Source: Frankiaceae bacterium (GTDB lineage: Bacteria; Actinomycetota; Actinomycetes; JADGOV01). Taken from it: 63,946 nucleotides of DNA. How positions within the stretch are numbered: position 1 is the first letter of the stretch; each line of letters opens with the position of its first letter. The position numbers and the translations under genes are program-made. The DNA lies in contig JADGOV010000005.1 of the NCBI GenBank assembly GCA_017882785.1, positions 1 to 63,946 of the forward strand, written 5' to 3'. Shown here one piece after another: positions 26,601 through 34,934 of this stretch. Below the pieces are notes generated by a model, which worked only from the letters and a program-made list of their open reading frames with translations, made no database searches and was not told where the DNA came from.

Positions 26601-26880
26601 CCCCGGCGGCCTTGCGGCTGAAGGTCAGAACGAGGATCTCCCCGGGATCCGCCCCACGGTGCTCCACGCGGTGCACGACCGACTCCACGATCGATGTCGT
26701 CTTTCCGGTGCCGGGGCCCGCGAGAACGAGGAGCGGCCCGCCGGGATGCTCGACGACCCGGCGCTGCGCCGAGTCCAGAACCCGCGGCTTGACCGGGGCA
26801 GGCTCCTGGCGCACGAGGCGGTAGGCCGGTGGCTCAGGCCGAACCGCGGACGGCTGGTCTCCAGGTGGCATGACAGGCAT
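23647..26880 (-). CDS. adnA: AdnA subunit of the AdnAB helicase-nuclease
   Basis: This 1,077-residue subunit has Walker A 'GPGTGKTT' at residues 55-62, 'VDEYQDTDPAQEQLL' near 260 and a C-terminal nuclease with 'GRVDRLE' and 'VVDLKTGSRRPDAE'. Four cysteines, 'RCPLRW' and the terminal 'CRSCPARTSC', fit an AddB-like 4Fe-4S staple around the nuclease. It is upstream of, and overlaps, adnB. The ATG at 26878-26880 is chosen; a GTG 15 bases upstream is in frame. Rv3202c is the syntenic gene. Confidence 0.9.
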   Translation of the reverse strand: MPVMPPGDQPSAVRPEPPAYRLVRQEPAPVKPRVLDSAQRRVVEHPGGPLLVLAGPGTGKTTSIVESVVHRVEHRGADPGEILVLTFSRKAAGELRSRIAGRLGRTTREPLALTFHSYAFALLRQDALRMGTPVPRVLSGPEHDLEIRRLLQGEAADGAWAWPARLRPALSTRGFAQELRDLLLRAQERGLDDVSLARLGRAHGRGDWVAAAGFLRRYGQRFAVDIAGPAVDYAQLVRRAADLLADDVVASEQRAARPYVYVDEYQDTDPAQEQLLHSLAGGGRDLVVVGDPDQSIYAFRGADVGNVLHFPERFRTVRGHPAPVIALRTCRRSGAALLAASRRVASRLPAGRAARHHRALEAAPGLPVGEVVVHLADSAAQEAALVADVLRRAHVVDGVAWSRMAVLLRSASRSLPTLRRGLATAGVPTTVAGVEAPLVDEPAVRPLLLLLRCALTPATLDDDAAVELLIGPLGRADAIQLRRLRRALSELHALAAPAERSPAGDQGGSGARRTPFADLLRNPAEVAGLPSELCRPVIRIGTLLRVAADSAEAAGTAEDVLWAVWSASGLATEWETASAAGGPAGTAADRALDAVLALFDAAGRFVDRLPGAGPLLFLEDITYREVPGDSLAEQAPDGDAVRLLTAHRAKGMEWDVVVVAGVQEGAWPDLRLRGSLLGTEHLVEVLTGYAQGPVATGAAALAEERRLFYVAATRARRKLVVTAVGGVEQDVDLRPSRFLGELLPAEEMTATVAPRALTMPALVAELRSVVTDPTRSDSLRSTAASRLAELAAADVPGAAPAHWHALTALSTSAPLRLPTASVAVSPSQVEGVARCPLRWLLERAVGGGAPPGPAQTVGSVVHALAALVTDPAAADERELVRRLDAVWDELDLGAPWFSRAQHDVAVREVRKFLEWHRRNPRQLAAVEEEFEVAAGPVQLRGRVDRLERDRDGRGVVVDLKTGSRRPDAEELRRHPQLGVYQLAVALGAFARFGLTTPGGAELVQLGAAGRTNAALAQSQPPPGEDDPDWVGQLLHVVAEDMRGPRFRVTENDSCRSCPARTSCPLQPEGAQVTGVHQ

Positions 26881-27003
26881 TGGACCACTCAGCACTGACA
26901 GAAAGTGCCGATGCCCGCACTGAGGCCCGTCCGAGGCCCGCGCCGCGACCTACCCCATCGGCAAGGCCAGACCTATCCCGCGCCTATCCCGCGCCTATCC
27001 TGC

Positions 27004-27288
27004 TCAGCCGTCCCACCGGGCCCGGTCCAGGTCGACCCGCCCAGCCCGCACGTGCGCTCCCTCCTCGCGCAGCAGCAGGAGTGCCCTCGGTGCATGCCCG
27101 GGAGCCGGGGCACCCGAGGCCAGCACGACGCGGTGCCAGGGAACCTCGTCGCCGTGCCGGGCCAGAACCATGCCGACCGCCCGGGGCGCGGCGCTGCCGA
27201 CCAGCTCCGCGACGTCGCCGTAGGTCAGCACCCGGCCGGGCGGAATGGCATCGACCACGTCGAGCACCCGGCGGGCAAACGGTGTCAT
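27004..27288 (-). CDS. Alkyltransferase-like (ATL) DNA-binding protein
   Basis: A 94-residue protein homologous to the DNA-binding domain of O6-methylguanine-DNA methyltransferase. The helix-turn-helix part 'PPGRVLTYGDVAELVG' is present, but the active-site PCHRV motif reads 'PWHRVV': the nucleophilic cysteine is a tryptophan. That defines ATL proteins, which bind alkylated guanine and pass it to nucleotide excision repair. Rv3204 is the syntenic gene. Confidence 0.85.
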   Translation of the reverse strand: MTPFARRVLDVVDAIPPGRVLTYGDVAELVGSAAPRAVGMVLARHGDEVPWHRVVLASGAPAPGHAPRALLLLREEGAHVRAGRVDLDRARWDG

Positions 27289-27319
27289 CGGTGCCCGTCG
27301 GGGCGCGGCACGGGTGGGC

Positions 27320-28492
27320 TCAGTACACCGGCAGCGTCTTGTCCACCTGGGTCGCCCATGCGGTCACCCCACCCTGGACGTGCATCGCGTCGCCGAAGCC
27401 GGCACCCTTCAGCAGCGCCAGTGACTCGGCAGAGCGCACTCCGGTCTTGCAGTACAGCACTATCGGCCTGTCCTGCGGCAGTTCGGCCAGCCGGTCAGGG
27501 AGGTCGCCCTTCGGGATGAGCACCGAGCCCGGGATGCGGACGATCTCCCACTCGGCCGGCTCCCGGACATCGACCAGCAGGAGCCGCTCCCTGCGCTCGA
27601 CCATATCCGCGAGCTCAGCCGCGGTGATCGTGGAGTCGGCCGCCGCCTGCGCCGCCTCCTCCGACACCACGCCGCAGAACGCCTCGTAGTCGATCAACTC
27701 GGTGATCGTCGGGTTCTTGCCACAGATCGGGCACTCCGGATCCTTGCGTACGTTGACCGTGCGGTAGGTCATCTCCAGCGCGTCATAGATCATCAACCGA
27801 CCCACCAGCGGGTCACCGATGCCGACGAGGAGTTTGATCGCCTCGGTGGTCTGGATCGAGCCGATGGAGCCACAGAGGACGCCGAGGACTCCCCCCTCGG
27901 CACAGGAGGGCACCATGCCCGGCGGCGGGGGCTCCGGGTACAGGCATCGGTAGCACGGCCCGTAATCCGCCCAGAACACGCTGGCCTGACCGTCGAAGCG
28001 GTAGATCGAGCCCCAGACGTAGGGCTTGCCGAGCAGGACGCAAGCGTCGTTGACCAGGTAGCGGGTGGCGAAGTTGTCGGTCCCGTCGACGATGAGGTCG
28101 TAGTCGGCGAAAACGGACATGACGTTGTCGGCGTCGAGCCGCACCTCGTGGAGGCGGACGTCGATGAGTGGGTTGATCTCCCGGATCGAGTCGCGGGCCG
28201 ACTCGGCCTTGCTCCGCCCGACGTCGGACCGGCCGTGGATGATCTGGCGCTGCAGATTGGACTCGTCGACGGTGTCGTAGTCGATCACCCCGAGCGTGCC
28301 AACGCCGGCCGCGGCCAGGTACATCAGGGTTGGCGAGCCCAGCCCACCCGCACCCACTGCGAGCACCTTGGCGTTCTTCAGCCGTTTCTGCCCGGTCATC
28401 GCAACGTCCGGGATGATGAGATGGCGTGAGTAGCGGCGAATCTCCTCCGCGCTCAGCGCGGCAGCCGGTTCGACGAGCGGGGGCAACGACAC
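27320..28492 (-). CDS. moeZ: MoeZ-type adenylyltransferase/sulfurtransferase (ThiF + rhodanese)
   Basis: A 390-residue fusion of a MoeB/ThiF E1-like domain (about 1-270; 'GAGGLGSPTLMYLAAAG', 'DGTDNFATR') with a C-terminal rhodanese domain (about 285-385) whose active cysteine is in 'LYCKTGVRS'. The zinc knuckles 'CYRC' and 'CPIC' are present. It adenylates small sulfur carriers (MoaD, ThiS or CysO type) and loads them with sulfur. GTG 28490-28492 is preceded by AAGGAGG. Rv3206c is the syntenic gene. Confidence 0.92.
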   Translation of the reverse strand: MSLPPLVEPAAALSAEEIRRYSRHLIIPDVAMTGQKRLKNAKVLAVGAGGLGSPTLMYLAAAGVGTLGVIDYDTVDESNLQRQIIHGRSDVGRSKAESARDSIREINPLIDVRLHEVRLDADNVMSVFADYDLIVDGTDNFATRYLVNDACVLLGKPYVWGSIYRFDGQASVFWADYGPCYRCLYPEPPPPGMVPSCAEGGVLGVLCGSIGSIQTTEAIKLLVGIGDPLVGRLMIYDALEMTYRTVNVRKDPECPICGKNPTITELIDYEAFCGVVSEEAAQAAADSTITAAELADMVERRERLLLVDVREPAEWEIVRIPGSVLIPKGDLPDRLAELPQDRPIVLYCKTGVRSAESLALLKGAGFGDAMHVQGGVTAWATQVDKTLPVY

Positions 28493-28621
28493 AGCACTCC
28501 TCCTTGCCGACGGGCAGCGGCACCGGCTTGCCGCCACACCCTGATAGAGAACCCCCGCATCCGGCGGCCGATTCCCAGCGCCGGAACACCGGGCAGGGTG
28601 AGCCGGTTCGAGCCGCCGGAC

Positions 28622-29497
28622 TCAGCGAGGCGGAAAGGGCCAGGGGTTCGGACGGCAGGCACCGATGCCCTTGGTCTGCTGCATCATCACCGGGGCGAGT
28701 TGGCCTGGCCCCCCGCACTGCTGGTGGTCATGCCCCAGCGCATGACCGACCTCGTGGTTGACCACGTACAGCCGGTAGGACGCCAGGTCGCTGCCGTAGG
28801 ACGGCGCGGACCCGCGCCAGCGGGCGTCGTTGACGACCGACTTGCCCCCGGAGAAGCAGGAGAGCCGGTAGTCGATCTCCAGCGGCTTGCACAGCTGCTC
28901 GGCGAGCGTCGGCGAGGCCAGGACGACCGTGAAGGCGGCCCACCCGGAGTCCACCCGCTGGAAGGACAGCCGACTCCCCCAGCTGTGGGGGTCGGTCAGC
29001 GTCCGCTGGACAGCAGCGGCAAAGGCCGGCCCGTCCTCCCCGATGCCACCCTCGAGTTGGACCCGGTAGGTCCGCAGTGGCCCCTTGCCGCCAACCGAGG
29101 AGCGACCCGACACGGTGGCGAGCCGACCGTTGCCCTTGGGCACCGCGGCGCCGGTACCCAGCGTCGCTGACGGTGTCGGTGGGGCGGGCGTCGGGCCGGA
29201 GCCGGTCGTGTCCTCGGTCGGCGCATCATCGCGGGACCGCTCCATCGACATCGCCGCCGGCGGGGACAGCGTCGGCGTGCTGCCCGCGCTACCTGTGTTG
29301 CCCGTGCTCAATGACGAGGTCGCTGACGTCGATGTCGCTGACGGTGAGGGGTATGCCGCCGGTGTCGCCGGGGAAGGGTGCCCGGAGGCATCCGCCGGGT
29401 GGCGATGGACCAACGTGGGCAGGACGTGCGGCCCGATGATGACTACCGCGGTCGCCATGACACCACAGGCGATCCGACCACGGTTCGTCAGTCGCAC
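28622..29497 (-). CDS. Membrane-anchored zinc metalloprotease-like DUF3152 protein
   Basis: An N-terminal membrane segment (about residues 8-28) is followed by an extracytoplasmic low-complexity Ser/Thr/Pro region (to about 110) and the DUF3152 domain. The domain ends with 'NHEVGHALGHDHQQC', an extended zinc site HEXXHXXGXXH, then 'VMMQQTKG', the Met-turn-like segment. It is expected to act outside the membrane; its substrate is unknown. GTG 29497 is a tentative start; GTG codons further upstream are possible. Rv3207c is the syntenic gene. Confidence 0.85.
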   Translation of the reverse strand: MRLTNRGRIACGVMATAVVIIGPHVLPTLVHRHPADASGHPSPATPAAYPSPSATSTSATSSLSTGNTGSAGSTPTLSPPAAMSMERSRDDAPTEDTTGSGPTPAPPTPSATLGTGAAVPKGNGRLATVSGRSSVGGKGPLRTYRVQLEGGIGEDGPAFAAAVQRTLTDPHSWGSRLSFQRVDSGWAAFTVVLASPTLAEQLCKPLEIDYRLSCFSGGKSVVNDARWRGSAPSYGSDLASYRLYVVNHEVGHALGHDHQQCGGPGQLAPVMMQQTKGIGACRPNPWPFPPR

Positions 29498-29617
29498 ACG
29501 AGCGACACTACGCAGGGACAGCGATGAAGCGGGGGACGGCACGCCGATGCTTGTCCCCGAGCGAGGCGGGTAGACCACCGGAGCACGAAGCCCGCATCCG
29601 AGGAAGGGGGACCGCTC

Positions 29618-29788
29618 GTGGGAGCGATGGACAAGGCGACAGACAAGCTCGAGGAACTGCAGGGCGAGGCGAAGGAAAAGCTCGGCCAGGCAACCGACAA
29701 CGATCAGTTGCAGGCCGAGGGGCAAGCCGACCAGGCGAAGGGGAACCTGAAGCAGGCCGGCGAGAAGATCAAGGATGCTTTCAGCTAG
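29618..29788 (+). CDS. CsbD-like stress protein (56 aa)
   Basis: A 56-residue, lysine- and glutamate-rich helical protein with the CsbD pattern 'LEELQGEAKEKLGQ' and 'GQADQAKGNLKQAGEKIK'. CsbD proteins are induced by general stress; the molecular role is unknown. The GTG at 29618 is preferred because it gives the usual 'MG' start and has AGGAAGGGGG upstream; the ATG three codons later (29627) is possible. It is divergent from the DUF3152 gene. Confidence 0.85.
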   Translation: MGAMDKATDKLEELQGEAKEKLGQATDNDQLQAEGQADQAKGNLKQAGEKIKDAFS

Positions 29789-29824
29789 TCCGACGCATCC
29801 CGGGCCTTACGGTGCCGGGCGCGG

Positions 29825-30799
29825 TCAGGCTTGGTGGCCGAGGTGGTCCAGTACCGCCTCGGCTACCGTCATGGGGTGCTCCAGCTGGGCGACGTGCCCC
29901 GAGTCCTCCAACACCAGCAGCCGAGATGTGGGGAAGGTCCGGGCCGCCCGGGGGGCCATCCGCACGTCGACCAGCTTGTCGTGTCGCCCGAAGACCAGCA
30001 GGGTCGGCGCCTGCACCCGGCCGGCCTGCCGCCACAGGTTGCCCGACCCGATGACGAAGTAGGAGTCGGCCAGCCCGCGCAGGGAACCCATGAACGCCTC
30101 CCGGTCCAGGCCGCTTTCCTGCCGACGGCGTAGTTCCCCCGCGCTGTACTGCAACCGCTGCGGGTTGGCCAGTGACGGGTCGGCGTAACACAGCTCGGTC
30201 AACCGTTTGACCTGCTCCTCGACCGGGGTACGGGTCAGCCGCTTGTACAGCACGGCCTGGATGCCGGGCACCAGCAGCAGGGGCATGTGGACGTTGCTGC
30301 GCTTGGGTCGGTACACCGGCAGGGCCGGCGAGACGAGGGTCAACGTGCGCAGCAAGTCGGGACGTTGGGCGGCAAGGCTGGTGGCCACCGCGCCGCCGAG
30401 GGAGTTCCCGAACAGGTGCACCGGGCCGCGACCCTGCTGCTCGATCAAAGCAACGACCGCAGCGACGTGCTCCTTCAGCGGATATCGGCCACTCGGCGGC
30501 GGGTCGGAGCGTCCCCAACCGGGCAGATCCGGCGCGATCCCGGCCAGCCACGGCTCGAGGAGGTACATCAGGTCGGTCCAGTCCGTCGACGCACCACCCA
30601 GCCCGTGCACGTACACCGCCGGCTCGGCGTTCGGGGCAACCGGGGTACGCCGGACGAACAGGCGGTAAGCGCCGACCGCCTCCTTCTCACCGTCGAAGAC
30701 GGCCACTGGCGGCTCCTTGCCCGCCGGCAAGCGTGGCAGCGTGCGGACAGGGCTGTGCGGCGTGCCCGGGTGTGCCTGCGGGGCTGCGTCCGACGTCAT
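29825..30799 (-). CDS. Alpha/beta hydrolase
   Basis: A 324-residue alpha/beta-hydrolase: 'VHGLGGASTDW' (oxyanion region), nucleophile elbow 'FGNSLGG' with the serine near residue 140, 'FGRHDKLVD' (acid) and 'DSGHVAQLEHP' (histidine) near the C-terminus. The substrate is unknown. The ATG at 30797-30799 overlaps the stop of the S51-like gene by four bases (ATGA), and GAGGAG lies eight bases upstream, so the pair is an operon. It converges on the CsbD gene. Confidence 0.87.
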   Translation of the reverse strand: MTSDAAPQAHPGTPHSPVRTLPRLPAGKEPPVAVFDGEKEAVGAYRLFVRRTPVAPNAEPAVYVHGLGGASTDWTDLMYLLEPWLAGIAPDLPGWGRSDPPPSGRYPLKEHVAAVVALIEQQGRGPVHLFGNSLGGAVATSLAAQRPDLLRTLTLVSPALPVYRPKRSNVHMPLLLVPGIQAVLYKRLTRTPVEEQVKRLTELCYADPSLANPQRLQYSAGELRRRQESGLDREAFMGSLRGLADSYFVIGSGNLWRQAGRVQAPTLLVFGRHDKLVDVRMAPRAARTFPTSRLLVLEDSGHVAQLEHPMTVAEAVLDHLGHQA

Positions 30800-31428
30800 A
30801 CGGGGCGCTCCTCTCCGTCCGGACCGATCCGAACGGACGGATTGGCTCCTACGCCCATCATGCCGTCTGGCGTGACGAGCACACCTGAGCATTCCGGAAC
30901 GCCGAGCAGGTCGACCCCGTCGGGGGCCTCGATCGGCGGCGGCCCCCCGGTGTAGTGGGGCAGTACGAGAACCTCCGTCACCGCACCCAACCCGGCGACG
31001 ATCCGGTCACCGCCGTCAGGCAGCCACATCTGTCCGCAGAGCACCATGGCGCCGGCGCTGGCCCCCATCACCACGCCTCCCCGGCGCAGCACGCCGACAA
31101 CCGCCGCACCCAGAGCCGTACCCACCAGTGCTGTGCGCAGCCGGGTCGGGGAACCGCCGGGCAGGACGAGCAGACGCGCCAAGGCGACCGCGGCCAGCGC
31201 GGCTTCCGGATCGGAGCGGTAGTCGGGGGGTGCGGTCATTGTGCCGCCGAGCGCTGTGAAGTGCCGGACGCCGTTGGTAACCGCCGCGGTGTACTCCCGA
31301 CCGGGCCGGCTGGCCAGCGCCACGATGACCCCCGGTCTGCCCCCGGCCCGCTCGAGGAGGTCCTTGTCCATCTCCCGGCAGGCCGGACTGAACTCAGCGC
31401 CACCCTGCAGACACACTGTTCCGGGCAC
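30796..31428 (-). CDS. Peptidase S51-like protein
   Basis: A 210-residue protein with 'VCLQGGAEFSPACREMD' at the N-terminus and 'VVMGASAGAMVLCGQM' near residue 120, the nucleophile-serine turn of the S51 family (dipeptidase E, cyanophycinase). The histidine candidate is in 'LPHYTGG'. It is shorter than cyanophycinases, closer to dipeptidase E. GTG 31428 is used; GTG 31416 is also possible. It is coupled to the alpha/beta-hydrolase gene. Confidence 0.75.
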   Translation of the reverse strand: MPGTVCLQGGAEFSPACREMDKDLLERAGGRPGVIVALASRPGREYTAAVTNGVRHFTALGGTMTAPPDYRSDPEAALAAVALARLLVLPGGSPTRLRTALVGTALGAAVVGVLRRGGVVMGASAGAMVLCGQMWLPDGGDRIVAGLGAVTEVLVLPHYTGGPPPIEAPDGVDLLGVPECSGVLVTPDGMMGVGANPSVRIGPDGEERPV

Positions 31429-31450
31429 AAGCCCGGAATCTACCGCCGGT

Positions 31451-32407
31451 TCAGGCCGACTTGCGCCGCCCCGTCCGCGCCGGGGCCGCCTTCTTCGCCG
31501 GCTTGCCGTCCTGATCCGCCGGAGTGGTTGCGGCCTTGCGCCCGCGGGTCGCCTTCGACGGTGACCCGCTCTGCGGGGCCGTGGTCCGCTCCGCCGCTCC
31601 GGCGCCGTCCTCGCCCGTCGCGCTGCCGGATCTGCCCTGCTTCGCCGCCTCCACGCTGGCCCGCAACGCGGACATCAGGTCGACCACGGTGCCGGAATCG
31701 GCCACCGGCTCAGGCGGCGCCACCACCTCCCGTCCCTCCACCTTGGCCTCGATCATGGCCTGGAGGGCTTCCCGGTAGTTGTCGGTGTACTGCTCGGGAG
31801 CGAAGTCGCCGGTGAGCGTCTCGATCAGCGACCGGGCCATCTGCAGTTCCTGCGGCCGCACCTCGACGTGTTCGGCCAGGAACCCGAAGTCAGGCTTTCG
31901 GATCTCGTCCGGCCACAGCATCATCTCCAGCACGAAGACCCCGTCCCGCACCCGCAGGGTCGCCAGGGACTCTCGCTGGCGCAGGGCGATCTTCACCAGG
32001 GCAACCTGCCCGGACTCCTCGAGCGCGTCCCGCAACAGCACGTAGGGCCGGGTACCGGCAGCCTCGGGCTCCAGGTAGTAACTCTTCGCGAAGTGGATCG
32101 GGTCGACCTGCTCCAGTGGAACGAACTCCAGCACGTCGATCGTCCGACTGGTGGACAGTGGCAGGTCGGCGAAGTCCTCGTCGGTGAGCACGACCACCTC
32201 ACCGCTGGGGAGCTCGTACCCCTTGGCGATCTCGCCGTAGGAGATCTCCTCACCGTCGATCGAGCACACCCGCTTGTACCGCACCCGGCCGGCGTCCTGA
32301 CGGTGCACCTGGTGGAAGGAGACGTCCCTCTCCTCTGTCGCGGAGTAGAGCTTCACCGGGATCGTGACCAGGCCGAAGCTGATCGCGCCCTTCCAGATGC
32401 TGCGCAT
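31451..32407 (-). CDS. ku: Ku protein for non-homologous end joining
   Basis: A 318-residue bacterial Ku: 'RSIWKGAISFGLVTIPVKLY' at the N-terminus is the family signature, followed by the Ku beta-barrel and arm with 'RTIDVLEFVPLEQVDPI'. It binds double-strand ends and recruits LigD. The C-terminal 60 residues are lysine-, alanine- and proline-rich, the variable tail of bacterial Ku. It starts at ATG 32405-32407 and is divergent from the LigD genes (177-bp gap). Confidence 0.95.
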   Translation of the reverse strand: MRSIWKGAISFGLVTIPVKLYSATEERDVSFHQVHRQDAGRVRYKRVCSIDGEEISYGEIAKGYELPSGEVVVLTDEDFADLPLSTSRTIDVLEFVPLEQVDPIHFAKSYYLEPEAAGTRPYVLLRDALEESGQVALVKIALRQRESLATLRVRDGVFVLEMMLWPDEIRKPDFGFLAEHVEVRPQELQMARSLIETLTGDFAPEQYTDNYREALQAMIEAKVEGREVVAPPEPVADSGTVVDLMSALRASVEAAKQGRSGSATGEDGAGAAERTTAPQSGSPSKATRGRKAATTPADQDGKPAKKAAPARTGRRKSA

Positions 32408-32584
32408 GGGACCCTGCCGTGGGGAAGACGGTGCGGATGGGGTACCCGCCTGGACTCCGATCATTGCCTGGACAGGTTTGCCTCCGCAATGCCCAGGAGC
32501 GCGCTGTTCGGGCGAAACGGGCCCGAGTCAGGAGGAGTCGCGCTGGCCCCGTTCCGCAGCCCGGTGCCGGGGTAGGTGATCGTT

Positions 32585-34030
32585 GTGGGTCTCGAGACGT
32601 ACCGGAACAAGCGCGACGCCCTGCGTACGCCCGAGCCGATGCCGCCCCCGGGACCGCTGCCGAGCGGGAACGACGACACCTTCGTCATCCAGGAGCACCA
32701 TGCCCGGGCCCTGCACTGGGACTTCCGGCTGGAACGGGGCGGGGTGCTGGTGTCCTGGGCGGTGCCGAAGGGCCTGCCGCTGGACCCACGAACCAATCAC
32801 CTGGCCAAGCACACCGAGGACCACCCACTGGACTACGCCGGGTTCGCCGGTGCGATCCCGGCCGGGGAGTACGGCGGCGGCTCGGTGCTGTTGTGGGACC
32901 GCGGTAGGTACGACTGCGAGAAGTGGTCGGACCGCGAGGTGAAGGTGGTGCTGCACGGCGCTCGGATCAGCGGGCGCTACGTGCTGTTCCGGACGGGACC
33001 TTCGGGCAGCCAGGACTGGATGGTGCACCGGATGGACCCGCCCCCCGAGCCGACCTGGCAACCCCTGCCCGAGTTGGTCCGGCCGATGCTGGCCACCCCG
33101 GCGGACGGGCCGCCCGGCGACGACACGGCCTGGGGATTCGAGTTCAAGTGGGACGGCGTCCGGGCGATCGTCTACATCGAAGGCGGCCGGCCGCGGGTCC
33201 TCAGCCGCAACGAGCGGGACGTCACCGGGTCCTACCCGGAGCTGCGGGCGCTGGCCGATGCCCAGGGCGCCCGGCAGATCGTCCTGGACGGCGAGATCGT
33301 GGCGATGGACGAGGCGGGCCGGCCGAGTTTCGGTCGCCTGCAGGAGCGCATGCACGTCACCAGGCCCGCCGCGGTCCGCCGGCTGGCCACGACAGTGCCG
33401 GTGACCTACCTGATCTTCGACCTGCTGCACGTCGACGGCAGCTCGACCCTGGCGCTCGGCTATGCCGAGCGGCGGGCACTGCTGGAATCGCTGGACCTCG
33501 CCGGCCCATCCTGGACGCTTGCGCCCTCGTTCGCCGGCGGCGGGGCGGCAGTGTTGCAGGCGAGCCGGGAGGCCGGGTTGGAGGGGATCGTGGCCAAACG
33601 GCTCGACTCGCCTTACCTCCCCGGGCGGCGCAGCGAGCACTGGCTGAAGGTGAAGAACCTGCGACAGCAGGAGGTGGTCGTCGGCGGGTGGAAGCCGGGG
33701 ACGGGCCGTCGGGCACGCACCTTCGGCTCGCTGCTGCTCGGCGTACCGAACGCCGACGGCGGCCTGGCCTACGTCGGGCACGTCGGGACAGGCTTCTCCG
33801 ACGCTGCGCTGGAGGTGCTGCAGCCGCGGCTCGACGCGTTGGCCGCCGACCACAGCCCGTTCGCCCCCGAAGTGCCCCGCGAGCATGCCCGAGGCGCCCA
33901 CTGGGTGCGGCCGGAACTGGTGGGTGAGGTCGCGTACGGCGAGCTGACCCGGGACGGCCGGCTGCGGCATCCGACCTGGCGGGGGGTGCGGGCGGACAAG
34001 GAGCCGGCGCAGGTGCGGCATGAGCGCTGA
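32585..34030 (+). CDS. ligD: LigD-type ATP-dependent DNA ligase with 3'-phosphoesterase domain
   Basis: The product joins an N-terminal phosphoesterase domain (about 1-150; 'HHARALHWDFRLE', 'AGEYGGG') to an ATP-dependent ligase (about 160-480), with the nucleotidyl lysine in 'EFKWDGVRAI' near residue 188 and 'EGIVAKRLDSPY' downstream. The polymerase domain is absent and lies in the next gene. GTG 32585 is preferred since AGGTGA lies five bases upstream and it gives the usual 'GLETYRNKR' start; GTG 32576 is an alternative. Confidence 0.92.
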   Translation: MGLETYRNKRDALRTPEPMPPPGPLPSGNDDTFVIQEHHARALHWDFRLERGGVLVSWAVPKGLPLDPRTNHLAKHTEDHPLDYAGFAGAIPAGEYGGGSVLLWDRGRYDCEKWSDREVKVVLHGARISGRYVLFRTGPSGSQDWMVHRMDPPPEPTWQPLPELVRPMLATPADGPPGDDTAWGFEFKWDGVRAIVYIEGGRPRVLSRNERDVTGSYPELRALADAQGARQIVLDGEIVAMDEAGRPSFGRLQERMHVTRPAAVRRLATTVPVTYLIFDLLHVDGSSTLALGYAERRALLESLDLAGPSWTLAPSFAGGGAAVLQASREAGLEGIVAKRLDSPYLPGRRSEHWLKVKNLRQQEVVVGGWKPGTGRRARTFGSLLLGVPNADGGLAYVGHVGTGFSDAALEVLQPRLDALAADHSPFAPEVPREHARGAHWVRPELVGEVAYGELTRDGRLRHPTWRGVRADKEPAQVRHER

Positions 34031-34934
34031 GAAGGTGCGGGTCGCGGTCGAGGGCCGGGAGCTGGCGCTGTCCAACCTCGACAAGGTGCTCTACCCGGAC
34101 GTGGGCGTCACCAAGGGACAGGTCCTGGAGTACTACACGCGCATCGCGCCGGCGTTGCTGCCGCACCTGCGGGATCGGCCGCTGACGTTCAAGCGCTATC
34201 CCGACGGGGTGGCCGGCAAGTCCTTCTTCGAGAAGAACACCCCCTCGCACGCGCCGGAATGGGTGCGTTCCGTGCCGCTGCCCACGCCGGGTTCGACGAA
34301 GGACCGGTCCAGGACGACATTCACGATCTGCGACGACCTCCCGACATTGATCTGGGCGGCGAACCTCGCGGTTCTGGAGTTCCACGTACCGATGTGGCAG
34401 GTGGACTCTCGCGGGCGGGCGCAGCCACCGGACCTGATGGTCTTCGACCTCGACCCCGGGCCGCCGGCCACAGTCGTCGAGTGCTGTCAGGTCGCGCTGG
34501 CAGTGCGCGCGGCGCTCGCCGAGGACGGGCTGCTCGCCTATCCCAAGACTTCCGGCTCGAAGGGGCTGCAGCTCTACGCGGGTCTGGCACCCGAGCGGCC
34601 GTGGGAGGACCTGCACAGCTACGCCCGGACACTCGCGCAGCGGCTGGAACGCGAGCGGCCTGACCTCGTGGTGTGGAACATGAAGAAGGCACTGCGCACC
34701 GGGAAGGTCCTCCTCGACTGGAGCCAGAACAACAGCGCCAAGACCACAGTCGCCGCGTATTCGCTGCGCGCTCGGCCCGAACCCACCGTCAGCACACCGG
34801 TGACCTGGGCTGAGGTCGAGGCGTGCGAGGCGCCGGCGGACCTGCGCTTCACCTACGGCCAGACCCTCGCCCGGGTGGCTGAGCACGATGACCTGCTCGC
34901 CCCGCTGGTCGGGGCTGTCCAGCACCTGCCGTAA
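34020..34934 (+). CDS. LigD-type polymerase/primase domain protein
   Basis: A 304-residue archaeo-eukaryotic-primase-type polymerase, the POL domain of LigD as a separate protein. 'VFDLDPG' near residue 142 holds the paired metal-binding aspartates; 'YPKTSGSKGLQLY' and 'LDWSQNNSAKTT' are typical. It adds nucleotides during end joining. The ATG at 34020 overlaps the end of the ligase gene by 11 bases, so the two are coupled. In M. tuberculosis the domains are fused in one LigD, polymerase first. Confidence 0.93.
   Translation: MSAEKVRVAVEGRELALSNLDKVLYPDVGVTKGQVLEYYTRIAPALLPHLRDRPLTFKRYPDGVAGKSFFEKNTPSHAPEWVRSVPLPTPGSTKDRSRTTFTICDDLPTLIWAANLAVLEFHVPMWQVDSRGRAQPPDLMVFDLDPGPPATVVECCQVALAVRAALAEDGLLAYPKTSGSKGLQLYAGLAPERPWEDLHSYARTLAQRLERERPDLVVWNMKKALRTGKVLLDWSQNNSAKTTVAAYSLRARPEPTVSTPVTWAEVEACEAPADLRFTYGQTLARVAEHDDLLAPLVGAVQHLP

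Noticed and set aside
28590-28625. GGTTCGAGCC resembling a tRNA T-arm
   Set aside because: No acceptor, D or anticodon stems can be formed around it; it lies beside the end of the DUF3152 gene.
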